A stretch of 34,948 nucleotides of DNA from Maribacter sp. (GCA_022865355.1 JALHST010000294.1:1-34948), one strand, 5' to 3'. Positions 1 to 8,217 are shown, numbered from the stretch's first letter. Notes: generated by a model from the sequence alone, not told the origin. Program-made: numbers and translations.

Positions 1-201
1 CTTTCACATGAAATAGGTCTCAGAAAACCCGATCGTGAGATTTTTCAATTCGTTCTTGACGACAATGGATTAATTGCGGAGGAAACCTTATTCATTGATG
101 ATTCGAAAGAGAACACCGACGCTGCCAGCGCCTTGGGCCTGCACTGTTGGAATTTGCGAGTTGGACAGGAAGATATTATAGAACTTAATTCTAAACTTTA
201 G
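1..201 (+). CDS. HAD-family phosphatase, C-terminal part (5' end outside window)
   Basis: The open frame enters from the left edge and ends with TAG at 199-201, leaving 66 residues. The visible part reads SHEIGLRKPDREIF, then FIDDSKENTDAASALGLHCW. Both match the last part of the YihX-like HAD phosphatases: the IG..KPD..IF segment carries the motif III lysine, and the IDDS..N...A...G segment carries the motif IV acidic pair that binds magnesium. The N-terminal DxD nucleophile lies outside the window, so completeness cannot be judged. The stop codon directly abuts the ATG of the EamA transporter, so the two are probably co-transcribed. The substrate cannot be inferred; the family acts on small phosphorylated metabolites. 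Confidence 0.85.
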   Translation, partial: LSHEIGLRKPDREIFQFVLDDNGLIAEETLFIDDSKENTDAASALGLHCWNLRVGQEDIIELNSKL

Positions 202-1065
202 ATGATCTATTTGCTGCTATGCGTACTTTTCTCAAGTTCACTTTTTGTCATTTTCAAGCTCTTCACCCGATATAGGATACAAACTTCCTATGCCATAATA
301 GTGAACTATTTTACGGCAAGTTTTGTAGGCTTCCTATTTATTGAAAGAGAAATCAATATTTCCGAACTTCCCCAAAAACCTAGGTTTTTTGGCACCTTGG
401 CCTTAGGGGCCTTGTTCATAGTCGTTTTCAACATAACAGCAAAAACCTCCCAGGATTTAGGGGTATCGGTGGCGTCGGTTGCCTCGAAAATGTCATTGGT
501 CATTCCTGTATTGGTAGGACTTATACTTTATAAGGAAGATGCCAGCCCCTTCAAGATAATCGGAATCATCTTGGCATTGGCAGCAGTGTATTTTGCATCA
601 ATAAAAGACCGCACGATTACGGTAAAAGTAGAGACATTGGTATTGCCAATATTATTGTTTATCGGATCTGGTTTTGTGGATACGGGTATTAAATTTTTAC
701 AGACGAAACAAATGCAGGTCATTGACTTTCCCCTATTCTCTATGACGGTATTTGGGGCGGCGGGGACTGTTGGGTTGCTTTTTATAGCCCTAAAATCGAT
801 AAAAAAGCCTTTAAAATTGAATTTCAGAAATGTGCTTGGCGGAATGATCTTGGGGTCTTTCAATTATTTCACCATTCATTTTTTATTAAAGGCCCTAAAA
901 CATGAAGGGCTAAATAGTTCGACCGTATTTACGATCAGTAATGTGGCAACGGTATTATTATCGACCCTACTTGGGATATTTATTTTTAAGGAACACATTA
1001 GTCGAAAAAATTGGTTGGGTATCGGCCTAGCCGTTATTAGTATCGTATTGGTAGTCCTGTTTTAA
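202..1065 (+). CDS. EamA/DMT-superfamily membrane transporter
   Basis: The protein has 287 residues and is almost entirely hydrophobic, with about ten predicted membrane segments in two repeated halves, as in drug/metabolite (EamA) exporters. Helix pairs such as VASKMSLVIPVLVGLILYKE in the first half and TVFTISNVATVLLSTLLGIF followed by FKEHISRKNWLGIGLAVISI in the second show the usual 'small residues, then E, then GI' pattern of the family. The ATG follows the upstream TAG with no spacer, which suggests translational coupling to the HAD gene. The next gene starts 9 bases downstream. The substrate cannot be predicted; distant relatives move amino acids, nucleotide sugars or other metabolites. 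Confidence 0.85.
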   Translation: MIYLLLCVLFSSSLFVIFKLFTRYRIQTSYAIIVNYFTASFVGFLFIEREINISELPQKPRFFGTLALGALFIVVFNITAKTSQDLGVSVASVASKMSLVIPVLVGLILYKEDASPFKIIGIILALAAVYFASIKDRTITVKVETLVLPILLFIGSGFVDTGIKFLQTKQMQVIDFPLFSMTVFGAAGTVGLLFIALKSIKKPLKLNFRNVLGGMILGSFNYFTIHFLLKALKHEGLNSSTVFTISNVATVLLSTLLGIFIFKEHISRKNWLGIGLAVISIVLVVLF

Positions 1066-1074
1066 AGGAATCGT

Positions 1075-1686
1075 ATGGGGGATACCTACAAAACCATTGC
1101 CAAGCCATCACCAGAAACCCTGTTTAAGGACAAAAAAAGTAAGTTTTATGGGTATGCCTATCCGATTACCCAAGCTGCGGAAGTGAAAGCGATTGTAGAT
1201 CAACTCAAAAGAAAACATCCGTCGGCCAATCATGTCTGTTATGCCTGGCAGTTGGGGGTCGAAGCGATTGCCTTTCGAGTGAATGATGATGGGGAACCAA
1301 ACAATTCGGCTGGTTTACCGATATATGGCCAGATCCAGGCATTTAAAATTACGAACGTTTTGGTAGCGGTCGTTCGCATCTTCGGTGGCACCAAATTAGG
1401 GGTCGGCGGCTTGATAACTGCCTATAAAACGGCGGCCAAAAATGCTTTACAATCGTCAAACATCATTGAACGAACGCTTCAGGAACGCCTGACCGTATCT
1501 TTTGAATACGCCCATTTGGATAAAGTAATGCGAATCATCAAACAAAGAAAATTACTAATTATTGCCCAAAACATGCAGCTAAACTGTATGGTAACCCTCT
1601 CTGTGCGAAAACGGGATGCTCCAAAAATCAAGAAACAATTTGAGGGAATGCAGGGCGTAACATTAGAAAAGAAAGCTATCCCTTAA
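1075..1686 (+). CDS. yigZ: YigZ/IMPACT-family protein (UPF0029)
   Basis: This 203-residue protein has the full IMPACT N-terminal domain: KSKFYGYAYPI near residue 21, DDGEPNNSAGLPI near residue 71 and VRIFGGTKLGVGGLITAY near residue 101. These are the family signatures. The C-terminal 65 residues (from about 137) form the small ferredoxin-like DUF1949 domain usual in bacterial YigZ. The eukaryotic relative IMPACT regulates the Gcn2 kinase; the bacterial role is not settled. It starts 9 bases after the EamA gene, so it is probably the third gene of that operon. Its 3' end overlaps the convergent thioesterase gene by 11 bases. Confidence 0.9.
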   Translation: MGDTYKTIAKPSPETLFKDKKSKFYGYAYPITQAAEVKAIVDQLKRKHPSANHVCYAWQLGVEAIAFRVNDDGEPNNSAGLPIYGQIQAFKITNVLVAVVRIFGGTKLGVGGLITAYKTAAKNALQSSNIIERTLQERLTVSFEYAHLDKVMRIIKQRKLLIIAQNMQLNCMVTLSVRKRDAPKIKKQFEGMQGVTLEKKAIP

Positions 1687-2074
1687 GTCTTTTCAAAATA
1701 TAGTCGGGACATTTCATCGGGCGTTTGGTTTGCTTATCCATAAAGGCAAGAACGGTATGGGCCTCTACCAAAAGTTCCCCACCCTCGTTGTATATTTTAT
1801 AATCGAATTTTATTTTGACCGAAGGTATTTTTAGTAGCCTGGTTTCTACTGTAATAAGGTCATCGTAGACGGCTGATTTTTTGAAATTCAGGGTCAAGGA
1901 AATGACGGGCAGGATAATACCGTTTTCTTCCATCGTTTTGTAGGAAATTCCTAGTCCCCTCAACCACTCGACTCGTCCAATCTCCAAGTATTGTGCATAA
2001 TTACCGTGATAGACCACGCCCATTTGATCGGTTTCGCCATATCGAACCCGGAAAGAAACACTGTTAAAATCCAT
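1676..2074 (-). CDS. YbgC/FadM-type acyl-CoA thioesterase (hotdog fold)
   Basis: The 132-residue protein is a single hotdog domain of the 4-hydroxybenzoyl-CoA thioesterase type. The N-terminal stretch RVRYGETDQMGVVYHGNY holds the family motif with the catalytic aspartate (D16), followed by YLEIGRVEWLRGLG on the central helix. Relatives hydrolyse acyl-CoA thioesters in the cytoplasm. In proteobacteria YbgC sits with tol-pal; here it does not, and acyl chain preference cannot be read from the sequence. The 3' end overlaps convergent yigZ by 11 bases, and it is transcribed away from dnaA. I see no exact TANNTTTG box in front of it. Confidence 0.88.
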   Translation of the reverse strand: MDFNSVSFRVRYGETDQMGVVYHGNYAQYLEIGRVEWLRGLGISYKTMEENGIILPVISLTLNFKKSAVYDDLITVETRLLKIPSVKIKFDYKIYNEGGELLVEAHTVLAFMDKQTKRPMKCPDYILKRLKG

Positions 2075-2281
2075 AGATTATCAAGTAAAAACGATATATT
2101 TAAAAGATTTCTTTTGGGGGTTCGCGAACATGCGAAAAAAAAAGGGTAAATTCAATTCAAATTGATTTTTTTTTTATCTTTTTTGTTCACATATTTGCCC
2201 TGTAACGAAAACGGTTTATGCTCCTATCTGTTTTCGACCACGATTGAAATCACTAACCAACAAATAAGAGAACAAATTACA

Positions 2282-3706
2282 ATGGGTGTTACTGCTAATT
2301 CCGTATGGAAAAATTGTTTGGTTTTTATCCAAGATAATATCCAACCGCAGGCATTCAAAACATGGTTTGAGCCCATTAAACCTGTCAAACTTTCGGAGAA
2401 TTCCTTAAGTATTCAAGTTCCCAGCAAATTTTTCTACGAATGGCTTGAGGAACACTACGTTAAAATATTGAAAGTAGCCCTAACACGAGAACTTGGCGAA
2501 ACGGCCAAGCTTGTGTATATTATACGTATGGAGAATACCTATGGTAATAAAGAGCCTTTCACCGAAAAAATCCCAAGTTCAAACCGTGGCACGATGGTAC
2601 CTCAAGAAATGGATGTACCCATAAAGTCCAAAAACCCCGAACTTCGAAATCCGTTTGTAATACCCGGGATCCGAAATATCAAAATTGAATCCCAATTGAA
2701 TCCGAATTATAATTTTGATAATTTTTTGGAAGGGGATTCAAACCGGTTGGCAAGATCCGCGGGAATGGCGGTTGCCAATAAACCTGGGGGCACCTCTTTT
2801 AATCCGCTTTTGGTATTTGGCGGTGTCGGTCTTGGTAAAACCCATTTGGCGCATGCCATCGGGGTTGAAATCAAGGACAAATATCCTGAGCGAACGGTAC
2901 TTTATATTTCGGCCGAAAAGTTTACGCAACAGTATATTGAAAGCGTCAAAAAAAATACGCGGAACGACTTTATCCATTTTTATCAATTAATCGATGTCCT
3001 GATTATTGATGACGTGCAGTTTTTATCAGGAAAATCAGGCACACAAGATGTTTTCTTCCATATATTCAATCATTTGCATCAAAACGGAAAACAGGTTATT
3101 TTAACTTCCGACAAGGCCCCGGTCGATATGCAGGATATTGAACAACGTCTATTGTCCCGTTTTAAGTGGGGCCTATCGGCCGAACTTCAAAATCCGGATT
3201 ACGAAACCCGTATTTCGATCCTAAAAAACAAATTATATCGGGACGGTGTCGAAATGCCCGATGATATTGTGGAATATGTTGCCAAGCATATCAAGACCAA
3301 TATTAGGGAATTGGAAGGCGCCATCATATCGCTCATCGCCCAATCGTCATTTAATAAAAAAGAGGTGACTTTGGAACTTGCGCAGCATGTGGTCGAAAAA
3401 TTTGTAAAAAACACCAAAAGGGAGGTATCAATAGACTATATTCAAAAAGTAGTGTCTGATTACTTTGAAATGGACGTTGCCACCCTGCAATCGAAAACCC
3501 GCAAAAGACATATTGTACAGGCACGCCAATTGGCCATGTTCTTTGCAAAAAAATTCACAAAAGCTTCCTTGGCCAGTATTGGTTCACAAATAGGCAAAAG
3601 GGACCATGCCACCGTGCTGCATGCCTGCAAAACGGTCGACAATCTGGCTGAGACCGATAAACAGTTTAGGAAATATATTGACGACCTTACCAAAAAATTC
3701 TCCTGA
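2282..3706 (+). CDS. dnaA: Chromosomal replication initiator protein DnaA
   Basis: DnaA binds origin DNA with ATP and opens the duplex for DnaB loading. The 474-residue product has domain I (about 1-85), a short linker, an AAA+ domain III with Walker A GGVGLGKTH (180-188), Walker B LIIDDVQFL (240-248) and an arginine-finger segment LLSRF (290-294). Domain IV carries the DnaA-box recognition signature GKRDHATVLHAC (438-449). The frame stays open upstream to a TTG at 2162, but those 40 residues are hydrophobic, unlike domain I of any DnaA, while ATG at 2282 begins a normal domain I. The phosphatase gene follows after 7 bases. No cluster of DnaA boxes is visible in the 207-base upstream gap, so the origin is probably elsewhere. 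Confidence 0.97.
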   Translation: MGVTANSVWKNCLVFIQDNIQPQAFKTWFEPIKPVKLSENSLSIQVPSKFFYEWLEEHYVKILKVALTRELGETAKLVYIIRMENTYGNKEPFTEKIPSSNRGTMVPQEMDVPIKSKNPELRNPFVIPGIRNIKIESQLNPNYNFDNFLEGDSNRLARSAGMAVANKPGGTSFNPLLVFGGVGLGKTHLAHAIGVEIKDKYPERTVLYISAEKFTQQYIESVKKNTRNDFIHFYQLIDVLIIDDVQFLSGKSGTQDVFFHIFNHLHQNGKQVILTSDKAPVDMQDIEQRLLSRFKWGLSAELQNPDYETRISILKNKLYRDGVEMPDDIVEYVAKHIKTNIRELEGAIISLIAQSSFNKKEVTLELAQHVVEKFVKNTKREVSIDYIQKVVSDYFEMDVATLQSKTRKRHIVQARQLAMFFAKKFTKASLASIGSQIGKRDHATVLHACKTVDNLAETDKQFRKYIDDLTKKFS

Positions 3707-3713
3707 TAGTCCC

Positions 3714-4163
3714 ATGGCCACCAAGATATTAATGGTTTGTCTTGGAAATATTTGTAGGTCTCCCTTAGCTCAAGGGATTTTGGAAAAAAAGGTAGATCCC
3801 AAAAAAATAATAGTTGATTCGGCGGGTACTGGAGGGTATCACCTCGGCAAACCGCCCGATCCGAGAAGTATATCGATAGCCTTGAAAAATGGCATCGATA
3901 TTTCGGGTCAACGTTGCCGAAAGTTTTCCCCTCAGGATTTTGACAGATTCGACCATATTTATGCTATGGATAGGAGCAACTTTAGGAATATCATCGCTCA
4001 TGCAACGAATAAAACCGACAAAGCCAAAGTACGGCTTTTACTAGACGCGTTGGGATCTAAAAATCAGGAAGTGCCCGACCCATATTATGACGATAATGAC
4101 GGTTTTGAAAAGGTATTCGCGCTAATCAATGCAGCTTGTGATGCCCTCGCCGCGAAGTTGTAA
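3714..4163 (+). CDS. Low-molecular-weight protein-tyrosine phosphatase
   Basis: The 149-residue protein begins at ATG 3714, 7 bases after dnaA; the frame is open further upstream inside dnaA but those codons do not resemble the family. The phosphate-binding loop VCLGNICRSP (residues 8-17) gives the nucleophile C9 and the binding arginine R15 with S16. The general acid is in the DPYYDD segment (D122), also typical, with adjacent tyrosines Y124/Y125 that are often phosphorylated in this family. Such enzymes dephosphorylate BY-kinases and other phosphotyrosine proteins, often in polysaccharide export loci; no tyrosine kinase is nearby here. Position between dnaA and the RsmI-type methyltransferase suggests one operon. 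Confidence 0.93.
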   Translation: MATKILMVCLGNICRSPLAQGILEKKVDPKKIIVDSAGTGGYHLGKPPDPRSISIALKNGIDISGQRCRKFSPQDFDRFDHIYAMDRSNFRNIIAHATNKTDKAKVRLLLDALGSKNQEVPDPYYDDNDGFEKVFALINAACDALAAKL

Positions 4164-4184
4164 GTCAACACTAAAACGTCGCCT

Positions 4185-4907
4185 ATGTCCAAAAATGAAC
4201 GTGAACAAGGTAAACTATTTTTAATTCCAACCACTCTTGGAGAAAATGAACCGCTGGAAGTACTTCCTATTTCCATTAAGCGAGTTATCGAGGGTACCGA
4301 TCATTATATCGCCGAAAACGAAAAATCGGCCAGAAGATTTATAAAGAAAATAAGTCCGAGAAAATCCCAACCCGGTTTACAGTTCGAGATTTTGAACAAA
4401 TATACCGAAGCCGAAGCCCTACCAGCTTTTTTAATACCCTGTATAGAAGGCCATAATGTCGGCATCCTATCGGAAGCCGGTTGCCCAGGTATTGCCGATC
4501 CCGGGGCCGAAGTCGTTCAAATTGCCCATTCAAAGGGTATTCAGGTTGTGCCTTTGGTGGGGCCTTCCTCTATTATTATGGCACTAATGGCAAGTGGCCT
4601 GAACGGACAGAATTTCGCTTTTAATGGCTACCTGCCTATTGAAAGTACAGATCGCAGGAAAATGATCAAAAAACTTGAAAAAACATCGATGGAACTGCAA
4701 CAATCGCAGCTATTTATTGAAACACCTTATAGGAACGATAAGTTATTGGCAGATTTGTTGTCCACGCTCTCGGCCACAACGAAATTATGCATTGCGTGCG
4801 ATATCACTATGCCTTCTGAGTTCATTGGCACCAAGACCATTGCGGAGTGGAAAAAAACACCCATTACCCTTCACAAAAGACCCGCAATTTTTATTTTACA
4901 GGCTTAA
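4185..4907 (+). CDS. RsmI-type (tetrapyrrole methylase fold) SAM-dependent methyltransferase
   Basis: The 240-residue protein shows the COG0313 pattern: GILSEAGCPGIADPG (93-107), VPLVGPSSIIMALMASGLNG (122-141), then FAFNGYLP. The fold is that of the TP-methylase superfamily, and family members include RsmI, which 2'-O-methylates C1402 of 16S rRNA. It is shorter than classical RsmI (about 280 residues) because the C-terminal extension is missing, and the N-terminal start LFLIPTTLG lacks the usual GNLxD segment. It is thus an RsmI-like paralogue, and I cannot say that it is the C1402 enzyme. It follows the phosphatase by 21 bases and is the last gene of the dnaA group. Confidence 0.82.
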   Translation: MSKNEREQGKLFLIPTTLGENEPLEVLPISIKRVIEGTDHYIAENEKSARRFIKKISPRKSQPGLQFEILNKYTEAEALPAFLIPCIEGHNVGILSEAGCPGIADPGAEVVQIAHSKGIQVVPLVGPSSIIMALMASGLNGQNFAFNGYLPIESTDRRKMIKKLEKTSMELQQSQLFIETPYRNDKLLADLLSTLSATTKLCIACDITMPSEFIGTKTIAEWKKTPITLHKRPAIFILQA

Positions 4908-4935
4908 AAAATAAACCCCGATGTATCCATCGGGG
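4905..4935 (-). terminator. Rho-independent terminator of the lysozyme-like gene
   Basis: A perfect 8-bp stem CCCCGATG / CATCGGGG (4916-4923 and 4928-4935) with a 4-base loop is followed, reading the minus strand, by a T-rich tail (TTTATTTTTT at 4915-4906). It lies 29 bases past the stop of the minus-strand gene at 4965. The plus-strand side has no T tract, although the hairpin could still slow transcription from the methyltransferase gene. Confidence 0.8.
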
Positions 4936-4964
4936 CCTATCCATCTTCATATGTACAAAATACG

Positions 4965-5594
4965 TTATACCTTGGGATTGCGCTTTGGTAGCACATGCGA
5001 TACGTCATAACCCGAAAACTTCTTTATGTACCGGGCGATGGTCGTACCATAGGCATCCATCGTATCTATTTGCCCATAGGATCTTAAATACTTTTTAACA
5101 TTGCCTGCACCTGCCAAATGGGCGGCAGCTAGGATGCCTGATTCGGTAATTTCGACACCATTGATATATTTACCCACAAAACGGACTATGTCACGCCTTA
5201 AAATCCATTTGTTTCGGGAAACATTCGTATGGAAAGCCTTTTCCTGTAATATCGGGTCGTTTAAAAAACAGTCAGAATTGTAAACACCCATTAACTGTAA
5301 GGTACCGATTCCAAATTGGTATTTACCCAAATACCCTAGGGTATTTATGGTAAAATAATTACCCTGGGACTCTTTGAAGGCCAGAGCTTCCTTGAAACCG
5401 ATATAGGAACTTCCCAAAAAAGGAGGTGCCACCATCGTAGCGATAAGAAGGGTCTTGTTCTTGGGAAACATGACCTCTGTAGGTTCAGTGACTTTCAGTG
5501 ATTCAGGAACCTCCACTTTCGTGACGTGCAATCTGAATCCCATCAAGATCAAAAGCATGATAAGAGAACAAAAAAAGATTATACATCTTCTCAT
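4965..5594 (-). CDS. Membrane-anchored lysozyme/transglycosylase-fold protein
   Basis: The 209-residue protein starts at ATG 5594; the frame extends 10 codons further to a TTG, which I consider less likely. Residues 3-22 form a hydrophobic signal anchor, so the rest should be periplasmic. The segment FKEALAFKESQGNYFTINTL (67-86) looks like the catalytic helix of goose-type lysozymes and lytic transglycosylases, with E75 as the candidate acid, followed by GYLGKYQFGIGTLQLMGVY and, near residue 154, ILAAAHLAGAGNVKKYLRS, a typical late helix of this fold. It lies 147 bases downstream of mltG on the same strand, near dapF, so a peptidoglycan role is likely. No LysM or other cell-wall-binding domain is visible, and activity is inferred, not shown. 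Confidence 0.7.
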   Translation of the reverse strand: MRRCIIFFCSLIMLLILMGFRLHVTKVEVPESLKVTEPTEVMFPKNKTLLIATMVAPPFLGSSYIGFKEALAFKESQGNYFTINTLGYLGKYQFGIGTLQLMGVYNSDCFLNDPILQEKAFHTNVSRNKWILRRDIVRFVGKYINGVEITESGILAAAHLAGAGNVKKYLRSYGQIDTMDAYGTTIARYIKKFSGYDVSHVLPKRNPKV

Positions 5595-5741
5595 ATCTCT
5601 TGTTTTCTTAAGACTAATGGTCAAAAATGACTTGCTTAAATTTCACATGATAAAGATAATGGGCATTATAAGGATTGTTTCCAAGGCTTTGTTAAAAAAA
5701 TACAATTTTAGTTAACAAGTCAGATAATAAGGATGAGTGAC

Positions 5742-6785
5742 CTATCTATTGATTTTTTGGGAATTTATCCATCGGATGTATTGCTCTTTATTTCGGTTGT
5801 GTTGTCCTAAGTCTTTGGCAAATTTATGATATCCAAAATTTTCAACATTGGCCACAAAATAATAATAATCGTGCTTTTCCGGGTTAAGGACCGCCTCAAT
5901 GGCCGAAATATCGGGCATCGCAATGGGTCCCGGAGGCAGGCCGGCATATTTGTAGGTGTTGTAAGGGGAATCGAGCTCTAAATCTTTATAAAGCACCCTT
6001 TTGATGATGGTATCAAAATTTCCCGATTGCTTTTTTATGGCATAGATAACGGTTGGGTCTGCCTGCAATGACATCCCTTTTTTCAATCTATTGAGATATA
6101 CTCCGGCAACCCTGGGACGTTCATCTACTTTGGCCGTTTCCTTCTGGACTATTGAGGCGAGGGTAATAACCTCAACCGGTCGCATCCCCAGTGCTTCGGC
6201 TTTTTTCGTACGTGTTTCATTCCAATATTTTTTATACTCCGAAAGCATTCTTCGCCTAAAACCTTCAGCAGACGTGTTCCAAAAGAATTCATAGCTATTG
6301 GGGAGGTATGGGGCCAATTTCGTATCCTCGTTGAAACCGTTGGCATTTAAAAAAGTTGGGGCCTCAAACGCATTTAGGAGGCTGAGGCTGTCGGCTTCAA
6401 TTTGACCTGAAATGCGGCCTGCCAAATCAGCAAGGCTTTCCTGATTGTTAAAGGCTACTTTAACGGGGATGTTCTTGCTTCTTAAGGAATTGACAATTTC
6501 GTTATTGCTCATTCCTTTTATAATCCTATACTTTCCCGGCTTAATATTTTCTGGATATCCTTTTCTTTTGGCTACTTGCTCAAAGGTTTCGACATGGTCC
6601 AAAAGCGGGGCCATAGTTATCATTACGTCCGCAAAATCGGAGTCAGTAGGTACAAATACATAAGCCGTATCGTTGTCAAATTTCGTATTGGGAGCAAAAA
6701 TGGCACGATATACCAGATAGGTCATTATTCCTCCGGCAATAAGGCCCATTAGTACGATTAGCTTCAACAGCTTCCTTATATACAT
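5742..6785 (-). CDS. mltG: Endolytic peptidoglycan transglycosylase MltG (YceG)
   Basis: MltG cuts nascent glycan strands at the inner membrane and so sets their length. The 347-residue protein has one N-terminal membrane helix (about 8-30), a LysM-like region after it, and the YceG catalytic domain with VITLASIVQKETAKVDERP (206-224), where E216 is the catalytic glutamate, then GVYLNRLKKGMSLQADPTV (228-246). SPYNTYKYAGLPPGPI and AVLNPEKHDYYYFVAN follow in the usual order. The ATG shares its A with the preceding TAA (TAATG, 6783-6787), showing translational coupling to the GNAT gene. It ends 147 bases before the next gene. Length is normal for the family. Confidence 0.95.
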   Translation of the reverse strand: MYIRKLLKLIVLMGLIAGGIMTYLVYRAIFAPNTKFDNDTAYVFVPTDSDFADVMITMAPLLDHVETFEQVAKRKGYPENIKPGKYRIIKGMSNNEIVNSLRSKNIPVKVAFNNQESLADLAGRISGQIEADSLSLLNAFEAPTFLNANGFNEDTKLAPYLPNSYEFFWNTSAEGFRRRMLSEYKKYWNETRTKKAEALGMRPVEVITLASIVQKETAKVDERPRVAGVYLNRLKKGMSLQADPTVIYAIKKQSGNFDTIIKRVLYKDLELDSPYNTYKYAGLPPGPIAMPDISAIEAVLNPEKHDYYYFVANVENFGYHKFAKDLGQHNRNKEQYIRWINSQKINR

Positions 6786-7309
6786 TACTTTTTGATTTTT
6801 TGAAAGAGTATTTCGTTTTTAAACCCGCCCTTCCACAAAATCCAATCCTTTATAATGCCCACGGTCTCAAACCCCAATTTTTTAAAAAGGTGGATGCTGG
6901 CTTTATTATCCTCAATGACATTGGCATATAATTGCCTTAGGCCTAAGACAGAAAATGCATATTCAACCATTAGTTCAATTGCTTCCGAACCGATACCCTG
7001 GTTGCGTTCATTTTCTGGTAGCACAACTATTCCTATGCCGGCCCTTAGGTTTTTTGGATCAAAATCAAAGAGGTCGACCAGACCGATTACCTTTTTTTTT
7101 GAATTGCAAATACCGAGTCGTAGTTGTTTCACTTCATAAATGTCCCTATATGCATTATCAAGATACAAGCTCAAAACATGTTTTGAGTACGGGGTTATGG
7201 TATTACTGATTTCCCAGACCGCTGGATTATTTTCCAATTCATAGAGGAAATCGAGGTCTTCGGGCTCCAAGGCCCTTAAATAAATATCTTTTCCTTGTAA
7301 ACTTAACAT
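6785..7309 (-). CDS. GNAT-family N-acetyltransferase (SpeG/RimJ-like)
   Basis: The 174-residue protein is a single GNAT domain: YLRALEPEDLDFLYELENNP at the N terminus, the acetyl-CoA pyrophosphate-binding ENERNQGIGSEAIELMVEYA in the middle, and LYANVIEDNKASIHLFKKLG near the C terminus. This arrangement is typical of the Acetyltransf_3 group with spermidine and ribosomal-protein acetylases. The start overlaps the dapF stop by 7 bases and the stop overlaps the mltG start by one base, so the three are one translational unit. The acceptor substrate is unknown; the neighbours would be consistent with an amino-sugar or cell-wall precursor, but that is only inference. Confidence 0.88.
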   Translation of the reverse strand: MLSLQGKDIYLRALEPEDLDFLYELENNPAVWEISNTITPYSKHVLSLYLDNAYRDIYEVKQLRLGICNSKKKVIGLVDLFDFDPKNLRAGIGIVVLPENERNQGIGSEAIELMVEYAFSVLGLRQLYANVIEDNKASIHLFKKLGFETVGIIKDWILWKGGFKNEILFQKIKK

Positions 7310-8079
7310 TCGATTTTCCCTTCAAAGACCATTTTGGCGGGTCCAATTAAATAGACATCTTCATAGGTGCCTTTTTTCGGCTTAAACTTTACCTGCAAAG
7401 GTCCCCCTAAGGTTTGTATATTGACGTGATCGCCCTTTGTTTTTCCGGAGGAATGCATGGCGATCGCCACTGCGGTCACCCCGGTACCACAAGAAAGTGT
7501 TTCATCTTCGACGCCACGTTCATAGGTCCTAACTGTAAAGGTCATTGGGTCTTTTTGCTCCACAAAATTAATGTTGCTTCCTGTTTCCCCATACATCCCG
7601 TAACGTATTTTTCGGCCTTCCTTGGCCACTTTGAAACTATCGAGTTTTTCGACCATTTGAACATGATGTGGAGAACCCGTATCCAAAAAAATGGCGTGCT
7701 GCCTGTTCATAATGTCGTGAACGTCTTTCATCTGCAGGCTTATTATAGCATCCTTAACGGTCGCTTTATGCATTCCGTCGACCGCCATAAATTGTGCTGA
7801 ATCGTGAATGATACCCAAGCGTTGGGCAAAAGCCACAATGCACCTCCCCCCGTTGCCACACATACTACTTTCCCTTCCATCTGAATTAAAGTAGGCCATT
7901 TTAAAATCGCCTTCTGCATGATTCTCAAGTAGAATCAAGCCATCCGCGCCAATACCAAATTTACGGTCGCACAAAAATGAAATTAAATGGGTGTCCTGTT
8001 TCAGGAATTTTTCATTTCGGTTATCGACCATGATAAAATCGTTTCCAGTTCCCTGATATTTATAAAAAGATAGGACCAT
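7303..8079 (-). CDS. dapF: Diaminopimelate epimerase
   Basis: DapF converts LL- to meso-diaminopimelate, the last epimerisation before lysine and the peptidoglycan cross-linking residue. The 258-residue protein has both catalytic cysteines in their motifs: MCGNGGRC (C74) and LSCGTGVTA (C197). The N-terminal KYQGTGNDFIMVDN and the central DTGSPHHV are also standard. It is the first gene of a four-gene minus-strand series with a GNAT acetyltransferase, mltG and a lysozyme-like protein, which ties wall-precursor synthesis to glycan-strand processing. A CAAAGATA at 8096-8103 gives the minus-strand -7 element TATCTTTG 17 bases before the ATG. Confidence 0.97.
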   Translation of the reverse strand: MVLSFYKYQGTGNDFIMVDNRNEKFLKQDTHLISFLCDRKFGIGADGLILLENHAEGDFKMAYFNSDGRESSMCGNGGRCIVAFAQRLGIIHDSAQFMAVDGMHKATVKDAIISLQMKDVHDIMNRQHAIFLDTGSPHHVQMVEKLDSFKVAKEGRKIRYGMYGETGSNINFVEQKDPMTFTVRTYERGVEDETLSCGTGVTAVAIAMHSSGKTKGDHVNIQTLGGPLQVKFKPKKGTYEDVYLIGPAKMVFEGKIEC

Positions 8080-8095
8080 AGTAGTGATTGAAATA

Positions 8096-8103
8096 CAAAG
8101 ATA
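8096..8103 (-). promoter_or_regulatory. Putative dapF promoter -7 element
   Basis: On the minus strand this reads TATCTTTG, an exact match to the Bacteroidetes -7 consensus TANNTTTG, 17 bases upstream of the dapF start. I see no clear TTG about 20 bases further upstream, so this is only a half-match. Confidence 0.5.
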
Positions 8104-8173
8104 TGACTTTATTTAAGTAAAAATTAGCAGTTAAAAAGGCGTTAAACTCTAAAAAGATGCTTCTTAAATGGTC

Positions 8174-8181
8174 TAATTTTG
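8174..8181 (+). promoter_or_regulatory. Putative htrA promoter -7 element
   Basis: TAATTTTG matches TANNTTTG and lies 37 bases before the HtrA ATG in the 138-base divergent gap with dapF. No convincing -33 TTG is present. An envelope-stress gene might use an alternative factor, but nothing in the sequence shows this. Confidence 0.5.
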
Positions 8182-8217
8182 CGTTGTAACGATTTAATAA
8201 TTTAATTATAATAATAA

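Noticed and set aside
2162-2281. Upstream extension of dnaA from a TTG codon (40 extra residues)
   Set aside because: The extra residues are hydrophobic and unlike DnaA domain I, while ATG 2282 gives a normal start and length (474 residues).
2075-2281. Replication origin upstream of dnaA
   Set aside because: No repeated TTATCCACA-like boxes; the T-run and AT-rich tract alone are not enough.
3606-3713. Upstream extension of the tyrosine phosphatase into dnaA
   Set aside because: The extra 36 residues are the dnaA frame read in another register; the family begins just before VCLGNICRS, which fits ATG 3714.
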